Origin: Halorhabdus utahensis DSM 12940
GTDB lineage: Archaea > Halobacteriota > Halobacteria > Halobacteriales > Haloarculaceae
Assembly: GCF_000023945.1 (NCBI RefSeq)
Contig: NC_013158.1
Location: 1,054,001-1,118,000, forward strand
Direction: 5' to 3'
DNA length: 64,000 bases
Below the pieces are notes generated by a model, which saw nothing but the letters and a program-made list of their open reading frames with translations, was not told the origin of the DNA and ran no database searches. Numbering within the stretch: the first letter of the stretch is position 1; each line of letters starts with the position of its first letter. Below are positions 40,478 through 50,142 of the stretch, in pieces. Position numbers and translations under genes: made by a program.

Positions 40478-41903
40478 TCATCTCGACGATATCGAATAGA
40501 TCGGATCTGACAGTGCGATTCAGGGCAACCAGTACAATCGCGAATATAGCACCCCCGACGATTACCAGTGAGATGAGGGACACGATGTTTGAGGGAACCA
40601 TTTTTGAGAGGAGTTTGACGGCCACGAACATGACACCGGAAGCGACGACGCCGGCGAACAGTTGTTTGAACTTTGGATACCCGACTCGGTCGGCTAATAA
40701 CTGGAACAGGAGCATTGCGAGAACGATATACGAGATGAGGCTGCTGATGGCTGCGCCAACGATGCCGATCCACGAGATCAAGAAGAGATTGACAACTGCA
40801 TTGAGTACGGCTGCCGAGAGACTTGCACGTGCTACCCCTTTATCGATGTTGTAACTGTATCCCAATTGGACGAGGATCCTCGATAGACTGTAGGGGATCC
40901 GTCCGGCCAGGAGTACGACCAGGGGCAAATATGCTGCGGCATAGCTTGTGCCGAAAATGATCGTAACGAGATCAGTTCCGATGGCAAGTGCACCAGCGAG
41001 GGGAGCGACCATTAGCACACTGATATAAAAGAATAGTTTGCCAGTACATCGCTGTATCTCGTGGTGGTTTTCTCGATCAACAGCCTCAGCAAATCGCGGA
41101 TAGAAAACTGATGCCACGGCATTAGTGGCGGTCAATCCAACCGCGGAGAGCCGCCACGCGACTTCGTAGATCGCAACCATTTCTGGGGTTGAAATTGCGC
41201 CAATGAGTAGTGTATCGACCCATTCCTGACCAAGGCTCCCCAACCCTGTAGCCGTTAGATCTACAATTTTCCGAGCGAGGTCTTGAAGCTCTTTCAGTTG
41301 TGGTATCCCCGACGGACTGATATTCATCATTAGAACGCCACCTCCGAATTCGAAAAATTTCCCACAAAACAACCCCGCCATGAGAGCGAATCGCGGGTCA
41401 ATACCAAAAATAATTGCAACACTTCCGATAAAGTATGTAAGGACCTTCTGAATTGTCCGTAGGATCATGGCGCGGGTATTCTTTTTTTCGCCCCGAAGTA
41501 CAGCACCTGTGAGAAGAGAGAAAGTACTCACAGGCAGCAAGATGAGAAGTGCCACTCCGAACGTTTGCCCGACAAAGCCGTTGATGACCGGCTGAGCAAG
41601 AAAAATACAGACAATAAGTAGTACCGTAACGATGCCCTCAAAAACTGTAGCAGTCATTAACTCCTTTTCCGGACTCGAAGACTGGTTGATTCGTCTGGTT
41701 ATATTCGTTGAGACACCAGTCGCGCCAATAAACGATATAACACCAAGAATCGCCACTAAGAGAAAGTAAGATCCTAGGATACTCTGTGGAACCAACTGCG
41801 CATATGCGATAACTCCGAGAAAACTCGCCAACTGCCCGATCAATTCAAATCCGCCTGTCCCGAAGATTTGTTTAACTATTGTACGGTGAGAAGATGAGGA
41901 CAT
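40467..41903 (-). CDS. Wzx-type polysaccharide flippase
   Basis: The product has 478 residues with about fourteen transmembrane helices. The N-terminus (GTGGFELIGQLASFLGVIAY) and the central segment EVAWRLSAVGLTATNAVASV plus YPRFAEAVDRENH match the MATE-like MOP superfamily of lipid-linked saccharide exporters. It probably turns the lipid-linked glycan to the outside. The gene is first after the GT4 gene on the same strand (26 bp), so both belong to one unit. Confidence 0.88.
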   Translation of the reverse strand: MSSSSHRTIVKQIFGTGGFELIGQLASFLGVIAYAQLVPQSILGSYFLLVAILGVISFIGATGVSTNITRRINQSSSPEKELMTATVFEGIVTVLLIVCIFLAQPVINGFVGQTFGVALLILLPVSTFSLLTGAVLRGEKKNTRAMILRTIQKVLTYFIGSVAIIFGIDPRFALMAGLFCGKFFEFGGGVLMMNISPSGIPQLKELQDLARKIVDLTATGLGSLGQEWVDTLLIGAISTPEMVAIYEVAWRLSAVGLTATNAVASVFYPRFAEAVDRENHHEIQRCTGKLFFYISVLMVAPLAGALAIGTDLVTIIFGTSYAAAYLPLVVLLAGRIPYSLSRILVQLGYSYNIDKGVARASLSAAVLNAVVNLFLISWIGIVGAAISSLISYIVLAMLLFQLLADRVGYPKFKQLFAGVVASGVMFVAVKLLSKMVPSNIVSLISLVIVGGAIFAIVLVALNRTVRSDLFDIVEMIKG

Positions 41904-41929
41904 ATTGTGTTGAATATTCCGAAGACAGA

Positions 41930-43090
41930 CTACTTAGAATTGTTATCGTCGGAAATTATATCAATAATTTTATTAGTGTGCTTATCCCATGGGTTTTCTT
42001 TAGCAGTTTGTAATGCTTTATCTCCCATCTGTTTTCTTTCTTCTGGATTATCTCGCAAGTATTGAAGTTTATTGGCAATCACGTCTGAATCTCTAGTTTC
42101 CACAATATATCCCTCCTCACCGTCAGTCATTACATCTCGTGCTCCGGTATATTCTGTAGAAATAACAGGGAGTCCTGAGGCCATCGCTTCAAGTATTACT
42201 TTTCCGAATCCTTCCGAAAGGGAAGGAAAGCAAAACACGGACGCATTTTGGTAGTAATTTCGAGGTTCAACATACCCGGGTGTCTTTAGGTTGTTTATAT
42301 TTTTCTCCTCAATGATCTCTTCCAATTCTGGAGAGATCCTACCACCAAGAATGAGTTGGGCTTCGTTATCATATTCCCATCCATTTTTTTGCCACGCATC
42401 AAGAAGGTAAGGAACCCCCTTATTTATATTTATACTTCCAATAAATAAAACTGTGAATTTATCTATGTCTTCAGTTTTGGTGGGGTAGTCATCTGAATTC
42501 ACTCCAAACGGAGCAAGATCTATCTTATTTTCCGGTACACCTCCGTTTATAAGCGATTCTTTAACAAATTTTGAGATAGCTATGACTTTGTCTGCCTTGT
42601 TTATCGTTTCCTCTCTTCTTTTTATTCTCTTTTTGGGTATTGGGTAGCTATTAATTGTATATTTTTTATATTCTGGGGCCAATCTCTTCTTTTTTTCTCT
42701 TTCATATTCTGTAGCAGTTCGTACTATTACTTGATCAGAGTGTTCTTTTCCTTTTTCTAATGTTTTTGGATATCCTGGAGAAAAATGGAGTTGAATATCG
42801 TCCGTCTTTGAGATCCTTTTTGCTGAATAATAGTCAAACATATACTCAGAATAATATCTGTTCTGTATATCGTAAACATGTCTCCCGATACCATTGATTA
42901 ATCTCGGGAAACGTCGACCGAATGGAATTGGTGTGGTAACACGCTCCTCGGGCAACTCAGTACCCTCAATACCTCTACAGTATGCCTGCGATAGAATTCT
43001 TTCATCGAATAAGGCGTTAGCTAATTCGGTAAAATCTTGTCCAGGCTGTGACCCAATATCCGCGTATCCCACTAAAGACACGTCAGTCAT
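41930..43090 (-). CDS. GT4-family glycosyltransferase, strongly AT-rich gene
   Basis: The product has 386 residues. A GT-B fold shows in VLFIGSININKGVPYLLDAW (start of the donor domain) and SLSEGFGKVILEAMASGLPV (E-x7-E motif), with EYTGARDVMTDGEEGYIVE after it. The acceptor half (1-190) is unusual and rich in Lys, Asn and Ile. Codons ending in A/T dominate, in sharp contrast to genes on either side of the island, indicating recent transfer from a lower-GC archaeon. Donor and acceptor sugars are unknown. Confidence 0.85.
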   Translation of the reverse strand: MTDVSLVGYADIGSQPGQDFTELANALFDERILSQAYCRGIEGTELPEERVTTPIPFGRRFPRLINGIGRHVYDIQNRYYSEYMFDYYSAKRISKTDDIQLHFSPGYPKTLEKGKEHSDQVIVRTATEYEREKKKRLAPEYKKYTINSYPIPKKRIKRREETINKADKVIAISKFVKESLINGGVPENKIDLAPFGVNSDDYPTKTEDIDKFTVLFIGSININKGVPYLLDAWQKNGWEYDNEAQLILGGRISPELEEIIEEKNINNLKTPGYVEPRNYYQNASVFCFPSLSEGFGKVILEAMASGLPVISTEYTGARDVMTDGEEGYIVETRDSDVIANKLQYLRDNPEERKQMGDKALQTAKENPWDKHTNKIIDIISDDNNSK

Positions 43091-43160
43091 ATGTGAAACC
43101 TCCCCTTAGGAAGTATAAATTGACACCGGCATATGAGGCAATTCGGATGATGTGAGCAAG

Positions 43161-44075
43161 TCATATCTTATAGCCGAGGTCGCGAAGTCGTTTATCAATT
43201 TCCACTTTACTAGTTGTGGTCTTAGATTGTGGAGGTTCCTCAACCACCTGCTTGCGATGTTCCCTTTCAACGATGTGCCAGGGGACCTTGATAAGCTCGT
43301 CATTATAAATCCCCTCGTGATGACCGTAATCCCGAAAAGGTACAAACTGATGGCGATCACCAAGCATTTCACCGTGGTCGGCCGTAATGACGGTTCGTCC
43401 AGGTAGCTCGCTAATCAGTTTTTCTATTTCAGGGAGAACAAGCTCCAAGTTTTCACGGTAGGCTTTCTGGACTTTTTCTTGAGTGATATTCGGCGTCTGA
43501 TCGATGACCTCTGTTAGCGAGCTTGACTGGTGAGAAAACCATTCGCGCCCTTGTTGTCCTATAAATGGATGATGTGGCTGGAGATAGTGAACAATGAGGC
43601 GTTTGTTTGGATATCGTTCGTGCGCTTTCAGTGCTGCATTTGTCACGGACTTCGGTTTAGGGACATCAAGCTCTTCAACTGCGAACTCAACATCGGTATC
43701 TCCATGTTGCAAATCAAGGAAATCGTGGATCTCAGCGTTGATATCATCTCTGAGTTTGAGGAACCAGGTATTTCCTCCGACGTAGACTGTATCGTGAAGG
43801 GTTTTGTTCTCAAAATTTTGACGGATGAATTCATAAGTCGCTGCTCCTTGGGAGATGCGGAACTCAGTCCGTCCTGGGAGATCAACGATATCAACAAAGG
43901 TATCGTATCGACAGGCATCAAGAATGAGAAGATTATCCCACTCTTCCTCAAAAATATCTATTCCCTGTTTGTTTTTCAAGATTGATCTGGAAAACGTATG
44001 AAAATATCTATTAGCCTCTCGGATGATAGACTTAGGATTATTAATTCCCTTCACAATTTCCGACCATGAATACAT
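43161..44075 (-). CDS. alkaline-phosphatase-fold (sulfatase-like) hydrolase
   Basis: The ATG at 44073-44075 (MYSWSEIVKGINNPK) gives 304 residues. WDNLLILDACRYDTFVDIV carries the metal Asp and the nucleophile region, LIVHYLQPHHPF and TVITADHGEMLGDRH supply the second metal site. This is the haloarchaeal sulfatase-like group of glycan loci, shorter than true arylsulfatases and lacking a clear CxPxR formylglycine motif. It may be a phospho- or sulfo-transferase/hydrolase acting on the glycan. No signal peptide is visible. Confidence 0.75.
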   Translation of the reverse strand: MYSWSEIVKGINNPKSIIREANRYFHTFSRSILKNKQGIDIFEEEWDNLLILDACRYDTFVDIVDLPGRTEFRISQGAATYEFIRQNFENKTLHDTVYVGGNTWFLKLRDDINAEIHDFLDLQHGDTDVEFAVEELDVPKPKSVTNAALKAHERYPNKRLIVHYLQPHHPFIGQQGREWFSHQSSSLTEVIDQTPNITQEKVQKAYRENLELVLPEIEKLISELPGRTVITADHGEMLGDRHQFVPFRDYGHHEGIYNDELIKVPWHIVEREHRKQVVEEPPQSKTTTSKVEIDKRLRDLGYKI

Positions 44076-44249
44076 TTTTCTCTGGAGAATACTCGAGACA
44101 GAGGTGAAAATCTTCCGGTTATCGGGCAAGGGAAACGCGAAGAAAAACGCGGACGGGAAATGTGGTAGGTGCTTAGAGGACGCTTGACCGCGTGATAGAG
44201 CAAGCACACGGGGGAATGTATTGTTCCACCTTGATACCTTGTCTAATAA

Positions 44250-45056
44250 CTATAATTTCCCAATCCCAGCTATAGTAGTTTCTTTCATCCACCGATCTGG
44301 CACATAATCATCCAATGAATCGGACACAGAAGCATATTTATTTGTGAAATCCATGAAAGCATCGTTCCAATCTACATCGTCAGATAAGACAACTCCTTCA
44401 GAGTGTAAATGCTCCTGGGCAGTATTGAACTCAAACATCATATTTTCATACGAATGGTCGCTATCATGACAAAATATATCAATAGGACCAATATCCGTCA
44501 GAAGTGGTTCAAGAATTTCGTCCGAGCTTCCAAGATGAAGCTCCCAATTATCTCGCAAGCTTTCAGGCACCTTTTCGCCGACTTCACTTTTGTCAGACAA
44601 CTCATATTTCACAGTACCATAAGGAGAAGTTGAATCAACTATTGGGTCTCTTTTAGTTCCAGGAAGATCAATAGAGTGTAGTTTCCCATGGCCGTTGTCG
44701 GCCAGCGCCTGTAGTATTGTCACGGAACTGGTTCCCGTATGAACACCTGTCTCAACAACTATTTCGGGCTCCACAGCTCGACAAGTCAAATAAAAGAGCA
44801 GGGCATGCTCGGGTACCGCAAAGTGTGAGATAAAATCTCCCGTTGATTTTACGGACTCGATGATTGTCTTAGATTTTTTCAAACCATTATAATATTCCCG
44901 AACCACAGAATGGTCCTCCTCAAGGACTCCGCTTACCATCTCTATAACAGCAGGATGGGTGTGTCGCCGGCGGTACAATTTCCTAATCTGATCATGTATA
45001 TGAGAGGGGATTTTTGAGGGAGATTGAATTGCTTTCAAAACGGCTGACTCTGTCAT
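44250..45056 (-). CDS. class I SAM-dependent methyltransferase
   Basis: The product has 268 residues. Motif I is EIVVETGVHTGTSSVTILQA, followed by KLHSIDLPG (acidic end of strand 2) and IDIFCHDSDHSYENMMFEFN, a metal-ligand-like DSDHSY typical of CmcI/cephalosporin-hydroxylase or FkbM-type O-methyltransferases. An N-terminal 75-residue helical extension is present. Placed among glycosyltransferases, it probably methylates a sugar hydroxyl. About 290 bp of AT-rich DNA without gene separates it from the next gene upstream. Confidence 0.8.
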   Translation of the reverse strand: MTESAVLKAIQSPSKIPSHIHDQIRKLYRRRHTHPAVIEMVSGVLEEDHSVVREYYNGLKKSKTIIESVKSTGDFISHFAVPEHALLFYLTCRAVEPEIVVETGVHTGTSSVTILQALADNGHGKLHSIDLPGTKRDPIVDSTSPYGTVKYELSDKSEVGEKVPESLRDNWELHLGSSDEILEPLLTDIGPIDIFCHDSDHSYENMMFEFNTAQEHLHSEGVVLSDDVDWNDAFMDFTNKYASVSDSLDDYVPDRWMKETTIAGIGKL

Positions 45057-45349
45057 GTAGTTATCCCATATGCATCTGACACAAATATATTTTCATCCTC
45101 TGGATAGAGGACTTTGATCGTAATCAATGTGTCGCAACGCAAAGTAATATACAGGTTTATTAATTTGTATATAATTGTGAGTAAAAGAGCTGTCGATTGC
45201 GTTCGTGATAACCTTTGTCAGTACAGTGGGCAACCAAACATTTGTCGTCAAAGGCTGAACAAAGTAGTCTACACCCCGAATCAATTCTCTTGCAATTTTA
45301 ATGATTTATCTACACGTGAATGTTGAACCATTATCAATAGTTCTGATAG

Positions 45350-46465
45350 TTAAAACATCACTCGTTTATATATTGCTGCAATTCTATCAGGATCAAACTC
45401 CTTACTACGCTCTCTAAGTTTCGTTGTGTCTGTTGGGTTTCTGAGCTCGTTACGAATCGCATGAGCCAAACCGTCTGGATCCCCGACTGGAGCCAATTTC
45501 CCAAACTCTCCATCAGAAAGGACCTCTGCTGGTCCGACCGGACAGTCCGTCGCTACGACTGGCGTACCAACCATCATTGCTTCAACGATCACGTTTCCAA
45601 ACCCTTCCCACCGAGAACTGAGAACGAACAAGTCGGCAGCGGAGAAATATGGATAAGGGTCACTAACATATCCCTCAAACGAAACGGATTGTTCGATCCC
45701 GAGATTGGCAGCCAACTTTTTGAGATTGGGCGTCTCCGATCCCTCGCTCAATAGAACGAGTTTTGTGTTGACTCTGTCACTCTTGAATTTAGCCACCGCA
45801 TGGAGAAGAGTTGAGAAATCCTTTTGAGGTTCATGTCTACCAACCGCTAACAAAACTGGACCAGAATCTTCGAACCAAGGATTGGGTGGAGATTGAAGAT
45901 CTGATTCATCTGGTCTGCGGACCGGATTATGGATTGTCTGGATTAACTCCTCTTTCAATCCCAAATCGTCTTGAAGTTCGCTTGCGATACCGTTTGAAAC
46001 TGCGACGACTCGATTCGCTCGTGGATATAACCGAGCTGCTGCAGATAGAATGAGCTGGTCCTTCCTTCCACATTCACGATTGGAGATCGTGGTGTGCTCT
46101 GACACCACAATCTTTGCAGGCTGATATGCCATCTCATTCGCAAGTATTGCTGCAACGTTTGTGTGAGTCATAAACGACAATACGGCATCTGGTTGCGTCT
46201 TTCGCAAATATTGCGAAAAGTAGGGAATACTCGTTAGAACTCGAGATTGATCTAGAGATGCGTGTTTGACAGAATCATCGAGCTGATCCGAAATATCGTC
46301 ACCAGAAGTCGCTGTTATAAGGCTAGTTTTGATCCCTGATCGTGAGAAGGCGTTAGCCAAAATAACCGCAACTTGCTCTGCTCCGCCATATGTGAGAGAG
46401 GGGATGAACAAGACAATATGACGATCCGAAGAGTCCATAATTGCATATCGGATATCCGGCATCAT
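45350..46465 (-). CDS. GT4-family glycosyltransferase
   Basis: The product has 371 residues. A GGAEQVAVILANAF start after the first strand, VVSEHTTISNR, the donor-domain LLAVGRHEPQKDFSTLLHAV, and SSRWEGFGNVIVEAMMVGTP with the E-x7-E motif define a GT-B enzyme of family GT4. It is cytoplasmic or membrane-associated without a helix. The start could also be the internal Met at residue 10. Base composition is closer to the genome average than that of the 41930 gene. Confidence 0.88.
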   Translation of the reverse strand: MMPDIRYAIMDSSDRHIVLFIPSLTYGGAEQVAVILANAFSRSGIKTSLITATSGDDISDQLDDSVKHASLDQSRVLTSIPYFSQYLRKTQPDAVLSFMTHTNVAAILANEMAYQPAKIVVSEHTTISNRECGRKDQLILSAAARLYPRANRVVAVSNGIASELQDDLGLKEELIQTIHNPVRRPDESDLQSPPNPWFEDSGPVLLAVGRHEPQKDFSTLLHAVAKFKSDRVNTKLVLLSEGSETPNLKKLAANLGIEQSVSFEGYVSDPYPYFSAADLFVLSSRWEGFGNVIVEAMMVGTPVVATDCPVGPAEVLSDGEFGKLAPVGDPDGLAHAIRNELRNPTDTTKLRERSKEFDPDRIAAIYKRVMF

Positions 46466-46546
46466 ATAACGCTTGGTTTTCCAGGTAACGTCACAACTCA
46501 GCCATTCATGTTTACGTATTTGAGGGCGTATTAATGACTGATAGTG

Positions 46547-47244
46547 AGGCGGTGTTCAGATGAGGTTTGAAGAGTGAGGCGTGCGTTTTCAAAGCGGTCA
46601 TGCCCGAAAGCGCACGCTTCAGCGGTAATATCGACCAGATAGACTTAGCGTTTGTGGAGCGCGAAGCGACACCGCGATTGCTGATGAAGCTCAGTATTCA
46701 GGTGCACCTGGCTGGACTATCGCTTTCGAATACTGTTTCGATTCTTGGGGTATTCGGTGTCCAGCGCGCTCGTTCAACTGTTCACAACTGGGTTCACAAG
46801 GGCGATCTACAGCCCGAAACCGGATGAAGCCCGGATCACGTTGCGGTTGATGAAACCGTGATCCGACTCGACGATGAGAAGTATTGGCTGTACGCCGCCG
46901 TCGATCCAGAAACAAACGAATTGCTGCATACAAAGCTTGAACCGAGCACTAACTCGGCGTTTGCTCACGCGTTCTTCCACGAGCTGCGTGAGAAACACGA
47001 TGTTGACGACGCGGTGTTTCTCATCGATGGATCGCACTCGTTGAAAGACGCCTGTAATCGACACGGCCTCGATTTCAGCATCGAACGCGCTGGAAATCGG
47101 AACAGTGTCGAACGTATCTTTCGTGAGGTAAAACGCAGAATATCTTCGTTCTCAAACTGTTTCAGTCACGCCGCTGCAGAAACAGCTGACGACTGGCTCA
47201 AATCATTCGCATTCGCATGGAACCAGCTTATGGGAACACTACCC
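46547..47244 (+). mobile_element. IS6-family insertion sequence, degenerate
   Basis: Imperfect terminal repeats (AGGCGGTGTTC at 46547-46557; its relative GGGTAGTGTTC on the minus strand at 47234-47244, 8 of 11 matching) flank a single transposase-like reading frame. Size (about 0.7 kb) and one-gene structure fit ISH14/ISH15-type IS6 elements of haloarchaea. It separates two glycosyltransferase genes. Confidence 0.6.
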
Positions 47245-47247
47245 TAA
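46600..47247 (+). pseudogene. IS6 transposase with in-frame TGA
   Basis: The frame from the ATG at 46600 encodes an N-terminal HTH-like part and RARSTVHNWVHKGDLQPETG, then a TGA at 46825-46827 (CGA would restore Arg). It continues in the same frame with DHVAVDETVIRLDDEKYWLY (first Asp), DDAVFLIDGSHSL (second Asp) and NRNSVERIFREVK (Glu), the DDE triad of IS6 enzymes. The tail is normal. One point mutation therefore inactivates an otherwise full-length transposase. Confidence 0.8.
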
Positions 47248-47307
47248 ACCTTCCACAAACTATAGCTATCTGGTTACGTGATAGAATAACAGATCCGTCT
47301 GAGCAGA

Positions 47308-48423
47308 TCACTCCCTCATAAGACCATCGTACAGTTCCTGGAAGTTCTCAACCATCATTTCGAGACTGAACGAGGATACCGCCCGCTCGTGGGCGGTAGC
47401 GGCATGCTCGCCAGCTAACTCCGAATATTCGACATACTGAATGATTGCCTCCGCCAATTCCTCCACATCGCCGACCGGAACGTGAGTCCCGTGGACGCCA
47501 TCTTCGACCAGCTCTGAACAGCCATCGACTGGAGTCGTCACGATCGGCAGTTCGGCACACATCGCCTCCAGGAGCGCGCCAGGTAATCCTTCGTAGTACG
47601 TCGGAAACGCGAAGACGTCGAACAGTGCCAGCAGTTCCGGCACGTCATCACGTCGCCCCAGAAGATGCACAGAATCCCCACATTCGAGTTGGTCTACTTC
47701 CCGCCGGAGTCGGTCGTATTCGGGTCCATCACCTACCAGAACCAACTGTGCATCGTCCGAATGGGCACGAATCGAAGGCCATGCAGCAATCAGATCGTGG
47801 TGCCCCTTCCGACGAATGAGCCGTCCGACAGTGCCGACGACCGGGCCCTCGGGGAGTCCCAGACGATTGCTATATCCGTCCGGAACTGGCTGGTGGTAAC
47901 GATCGACATCCCGACCGTTGGGAATCACCGAAACGCACTCCGCCGACGCGCCACGGGAGATGATCCACTCGGCACCCGCCTCGGAGTTCGAAACGATGGC
48001 ATCAGAGAGCCTCAACGTCGTCCGATCGATCCACTCACGATGTCGTGGTCGACTGTCGGGCACGGCCCGAACGCCGGTAATCACCGTTGTCTCCGGACTG
48101 ACGAGTCCGGCCAACCGTGCGAGCGTATTATCGAAAAACAAAAACGACTGGAGAAGCGGTGGTCGTTCACGACGGACTGCCCGGACGAACCGAATCGGGG
48201 CTCGAACGTCAGCTTTCGATTGAGCACCGAGCGATCGCACGGGGACGTCTTCCGGGACAGCATCAGCTAGCGGCCCCGGCTCTGCGATCGTCCAGATGAC
48301 TGGATCGAACCTGTCGTCGAGTCTCGACACCAGATCGACCAGCGTTCTTTCGGCACCGCCGACCGTGAGCGTCCCGATAAGATACCACACTGGTATCGAA
48401 TCGTCGTCGCTCCTTTGGAGCAC
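47308..48423 (-). CDS. GT4-family glycosyltransferase
   Basis: The product has 371 residues. A GTLTVGGAERTLVDLVSRLD start, DAIVSNSEAGAEWIISRGAS, VIPNGRDVDRY (end of the acceptor domain), GTVGRLIRRKGHHDLIAAWP and the FPTYYEGLPGALLEAMCAEL segment with E-x7-E mark a GT4 enzyme. Codon use is typical for the genome, unlike the AT-rich island genes just before the IS6 element. It is divergent from the polymerase-like gene downstream. Sugar specificity unknown. Confidence 0.88.
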   Translation of the reverse strand: MLQRSDDDSIPVWYLIGTLTVGGAERTLVDLVSRLDDRFDPVIWTIAEPGPLADAVPEDVPVRSLGAQSKADVRAPIRFVRAVRRERPPLLQSFLFFDNTLARLAGLVSPETTVITGVRAVPDSRPRHREWIDRTTLRLSDAIVSNSEAGAEWIISRGASAECVSVIPNGRDVDRYHQPVPDGYSNRLGLPEGPVVGTVGRLIRRKGHHDLIAAWPSIRAHSDDAQLVLVGDGPEYDRLRREVDQLECGDSVHLLGRRDDVPELLALFDVFAFPTYYEGLPGALLEAMCAELPIVTTPVDGCSELVEDGVHGTHVPVGDVEELAEAIIQYVEYSELAGEHAATAHERAVSSFSLEMMVENFQELYDGLMRE

Positions 48424-48618
48424 GGCTCATTTTGAGACGGCAACCGAATTATGCCTACCGTTTCCCCCTTGATAGTTGATTGGCAACCCCGTGAATCGTC
48501 GGGTTTAATTGATTCGCATTATTCAAGGCATGATTTCATCGAAGGTATAAGTCTCGTGCTGGACTGATAGGCAGGCCAGTGAAAAGATATTACTCTATCC
48601 CTGTGCCATTACTGTTGT

Positions 48619-49818
48619 ATGGCGCTTTTGGCCGTCGTCTTTGCTCTCATCGTTCTCCTCCTTGTGACACGATACACGGATCTTCCTTGGTATCGACCAG
48701 CAGCTCTCGTTGCATTTCTCGGTCACGTCTTCGTCGCGCTCGTCGTTCTCCCCCGATTGCCCTACCGATGGGATATCGCACAGTTTCATCAGACAGCGAG
48801 CGAAATCGCGACAGGGTCATTCACGTCTGGATCCTCGACTGTGAGTTCGTTCGGAGGATTCCAGGCCCTCACGTACACCGTCTTCAGCCCACAACCCGAA
48901 ACCATCGCGATATTCAGCGGGTTATTCGCCGTCCTGACAGTAATACCCATCTCGTCTCTTGTCCGCCAGCTGTACCCGTCACGAACGGAATCGCGACTCG
49001 GTCTCGTGCTCATCGTGCTGTTCGCACCGCTGCAGTTTCTGTTCCTCAGCCTCCCAATGCGAGATGGGTTATCTGTCCTGCTGTTTTTCTCACTCCTCAG
49101 TGTAGCCCTCCGGGCGCTCAAGACACACCAGCTGAGGTCTGTAGCCGTTGCCATTCCACTTTGGGGCATGCTGTACCTATTGCGACCCGAACTTGCGCTC
49201 GTGTTTGTACTCGGTAGCCTAGCAAATGTGATCGTCAAAGTGGTCCAGACGACCACTGACGATTTGTCGCTTACGTCACTTACGGCAGTAATCGGTACTG
49301 CCGGTGCGATCGGATTCGGGTTGTTCGCAGAAGTCCTCTATTCGTTCGAGAGTGCAAACGCACAAATGACAGGACGGTCGAGCGGTGGGGCCGTCTATCT
49401 CGACGGAATGGAATACGCCTCCTGGTTCGACTTTCTCCTCGCTGCACCGGTACGGGCTATCTATTTTCAGTTCGCCCCGTTTCCGTTGCACGTCGAGTCG
49501 ATATTTCACTTCTTGGCCTTCACCGTCTCTGTAGCTGTCATTGTTCTCACCGTGGCTGCTGCTCGATCGCTTTACGAATGCCGGTTGGACGAGACAACTG
49601 CTGTGTTTCTCGTCGTCATTTACTTCGCGGGAATCGTCGGGTATGGAACGATCAACGCAAACTTCGGGACGAATGTCCGCCACCGGATCGTCTTCGATTT
49701 CTTGCTGCTCGGGTTCGCTTTGCCGGTGATACAGCACTGGGAATTACATATTCGTGAGTGGCTCGGTATAATTCCACGTCAACGCCGTAAGCGTGACGAA
49801 AAGAAGCGCGAAACTTAA
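48619..49818 (+). CDS. polytopic membrane protein, Wzy/EpsG-like
   Basis: The product has 399 residues and about ten to twelve transmembrane helices, starting at LLAVVFALIVLLLVTRYTDL. A large loop after helix 2 (LPRLPYRWDIAQFHQTASEI) and the RTESRLGLVL…SLPMRDGLSVLLFF segment recall EpsG/Wzy oligosaccharide polymerases and GT39-like proteins. The tail is basic (RRKRDEKKRET). In a cluster with a flippase and several glycosyltransferases, a glycan polymerase or ligase is the natural candidate. No diagnostic motif settles it. Confidence 0.65.
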   Translation: MALLAVVFALIVLLLVTRYTDLPWYRPAALVAFLGHVFVALVVLPRLPYRWDIAQFHQTASEIATGSFTSGSSTVSSFGGFQALTYTVFSPQPETIAIFSGLFAVLTVIPISSLVRQLYPSRTESRLGLVLIVLFAPLQFLFLSLPMRDGLSVLLFFSLLSVALRALKTHQLRSVAVAIPLWGMLYLLRPELALVFVLGSLANVIVKVVQTTTDDLSLTSLTAVIGTAGAIGFGLFAEVLYSFESANAQMTGRSSGGAVYLDGMEYASWFDFLLAAPVRAIYFQFAPFPLHVESIFHFLAFTVSVAVIVLTVAAARSLYECRLDETTAVFLVVIYFAGIVGYGTINANFGTNVRHRIVFDFLLLGFALPVIQHWELHIREWLGIIPRQRRKRDEKKRET

Positions 49819-50016
49819 GAATTTAACCGGGGCTTGCATACTCGAACTCAAGACTCTGAAGAGACTCCCCAGTAATCCGATGGTGATGATCGCGGCCAGA
49901 ACTCTCTCATCCCCGAGCAGACGTGCGATCGTACTATGCTTTGTCCAGACCAGCAACTTTGATGCTACCCAGTAAAGCAGAGAATTCCGAACCACATCGG
50001 CGATATCCGATGGCAT
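49744..50016 (-). CDS. small membrane protein, convergent with the polymerase-like gene
   Basis: The internal ATG at 50014-50016 gives 90 residues (MPSDIADVVRNSLLYWVASK). Two hydrophobic helices (VLAAIITIGLLGSLFRVLS and VKFLSFALLFVTLTALTW) follow. It overlaps the 3' end of the convergent gene by 75 bp. Small proteins of this type often end haloarchaeal glycan clusters. Function is unknown; the overlap makes it less certain. Confidence 0.5.
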   Translation of the reverse strand: MPSDIADVVRNSLLYWVASKLLVWTKHSTIARLLGDERVLAAIITIGLLGSLFRVLSSSMQAPVKFLSFALLFVTLTALTWNYTEPLTNM

Positions 50017-50142
50017 AGCTGTATGATTGGCAGTGTTCGCCTTATGGATTCTTGTTACGACTGGTCTCATCGATGGATGTCTACAAATATTAAATGAATA
50101 TATATTCAGATAGTTCGGTTATTTGACCATCAGCATGAATCC

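Noticed and set aside
46600-47247. Programmed stop readthrough or selenocysteine at the transposase TGA
   Set aside because: No SECIS-like structure or selenoprotein context is visible, and a simple Arg-to-stop mutation in a decaying IS is more likely.
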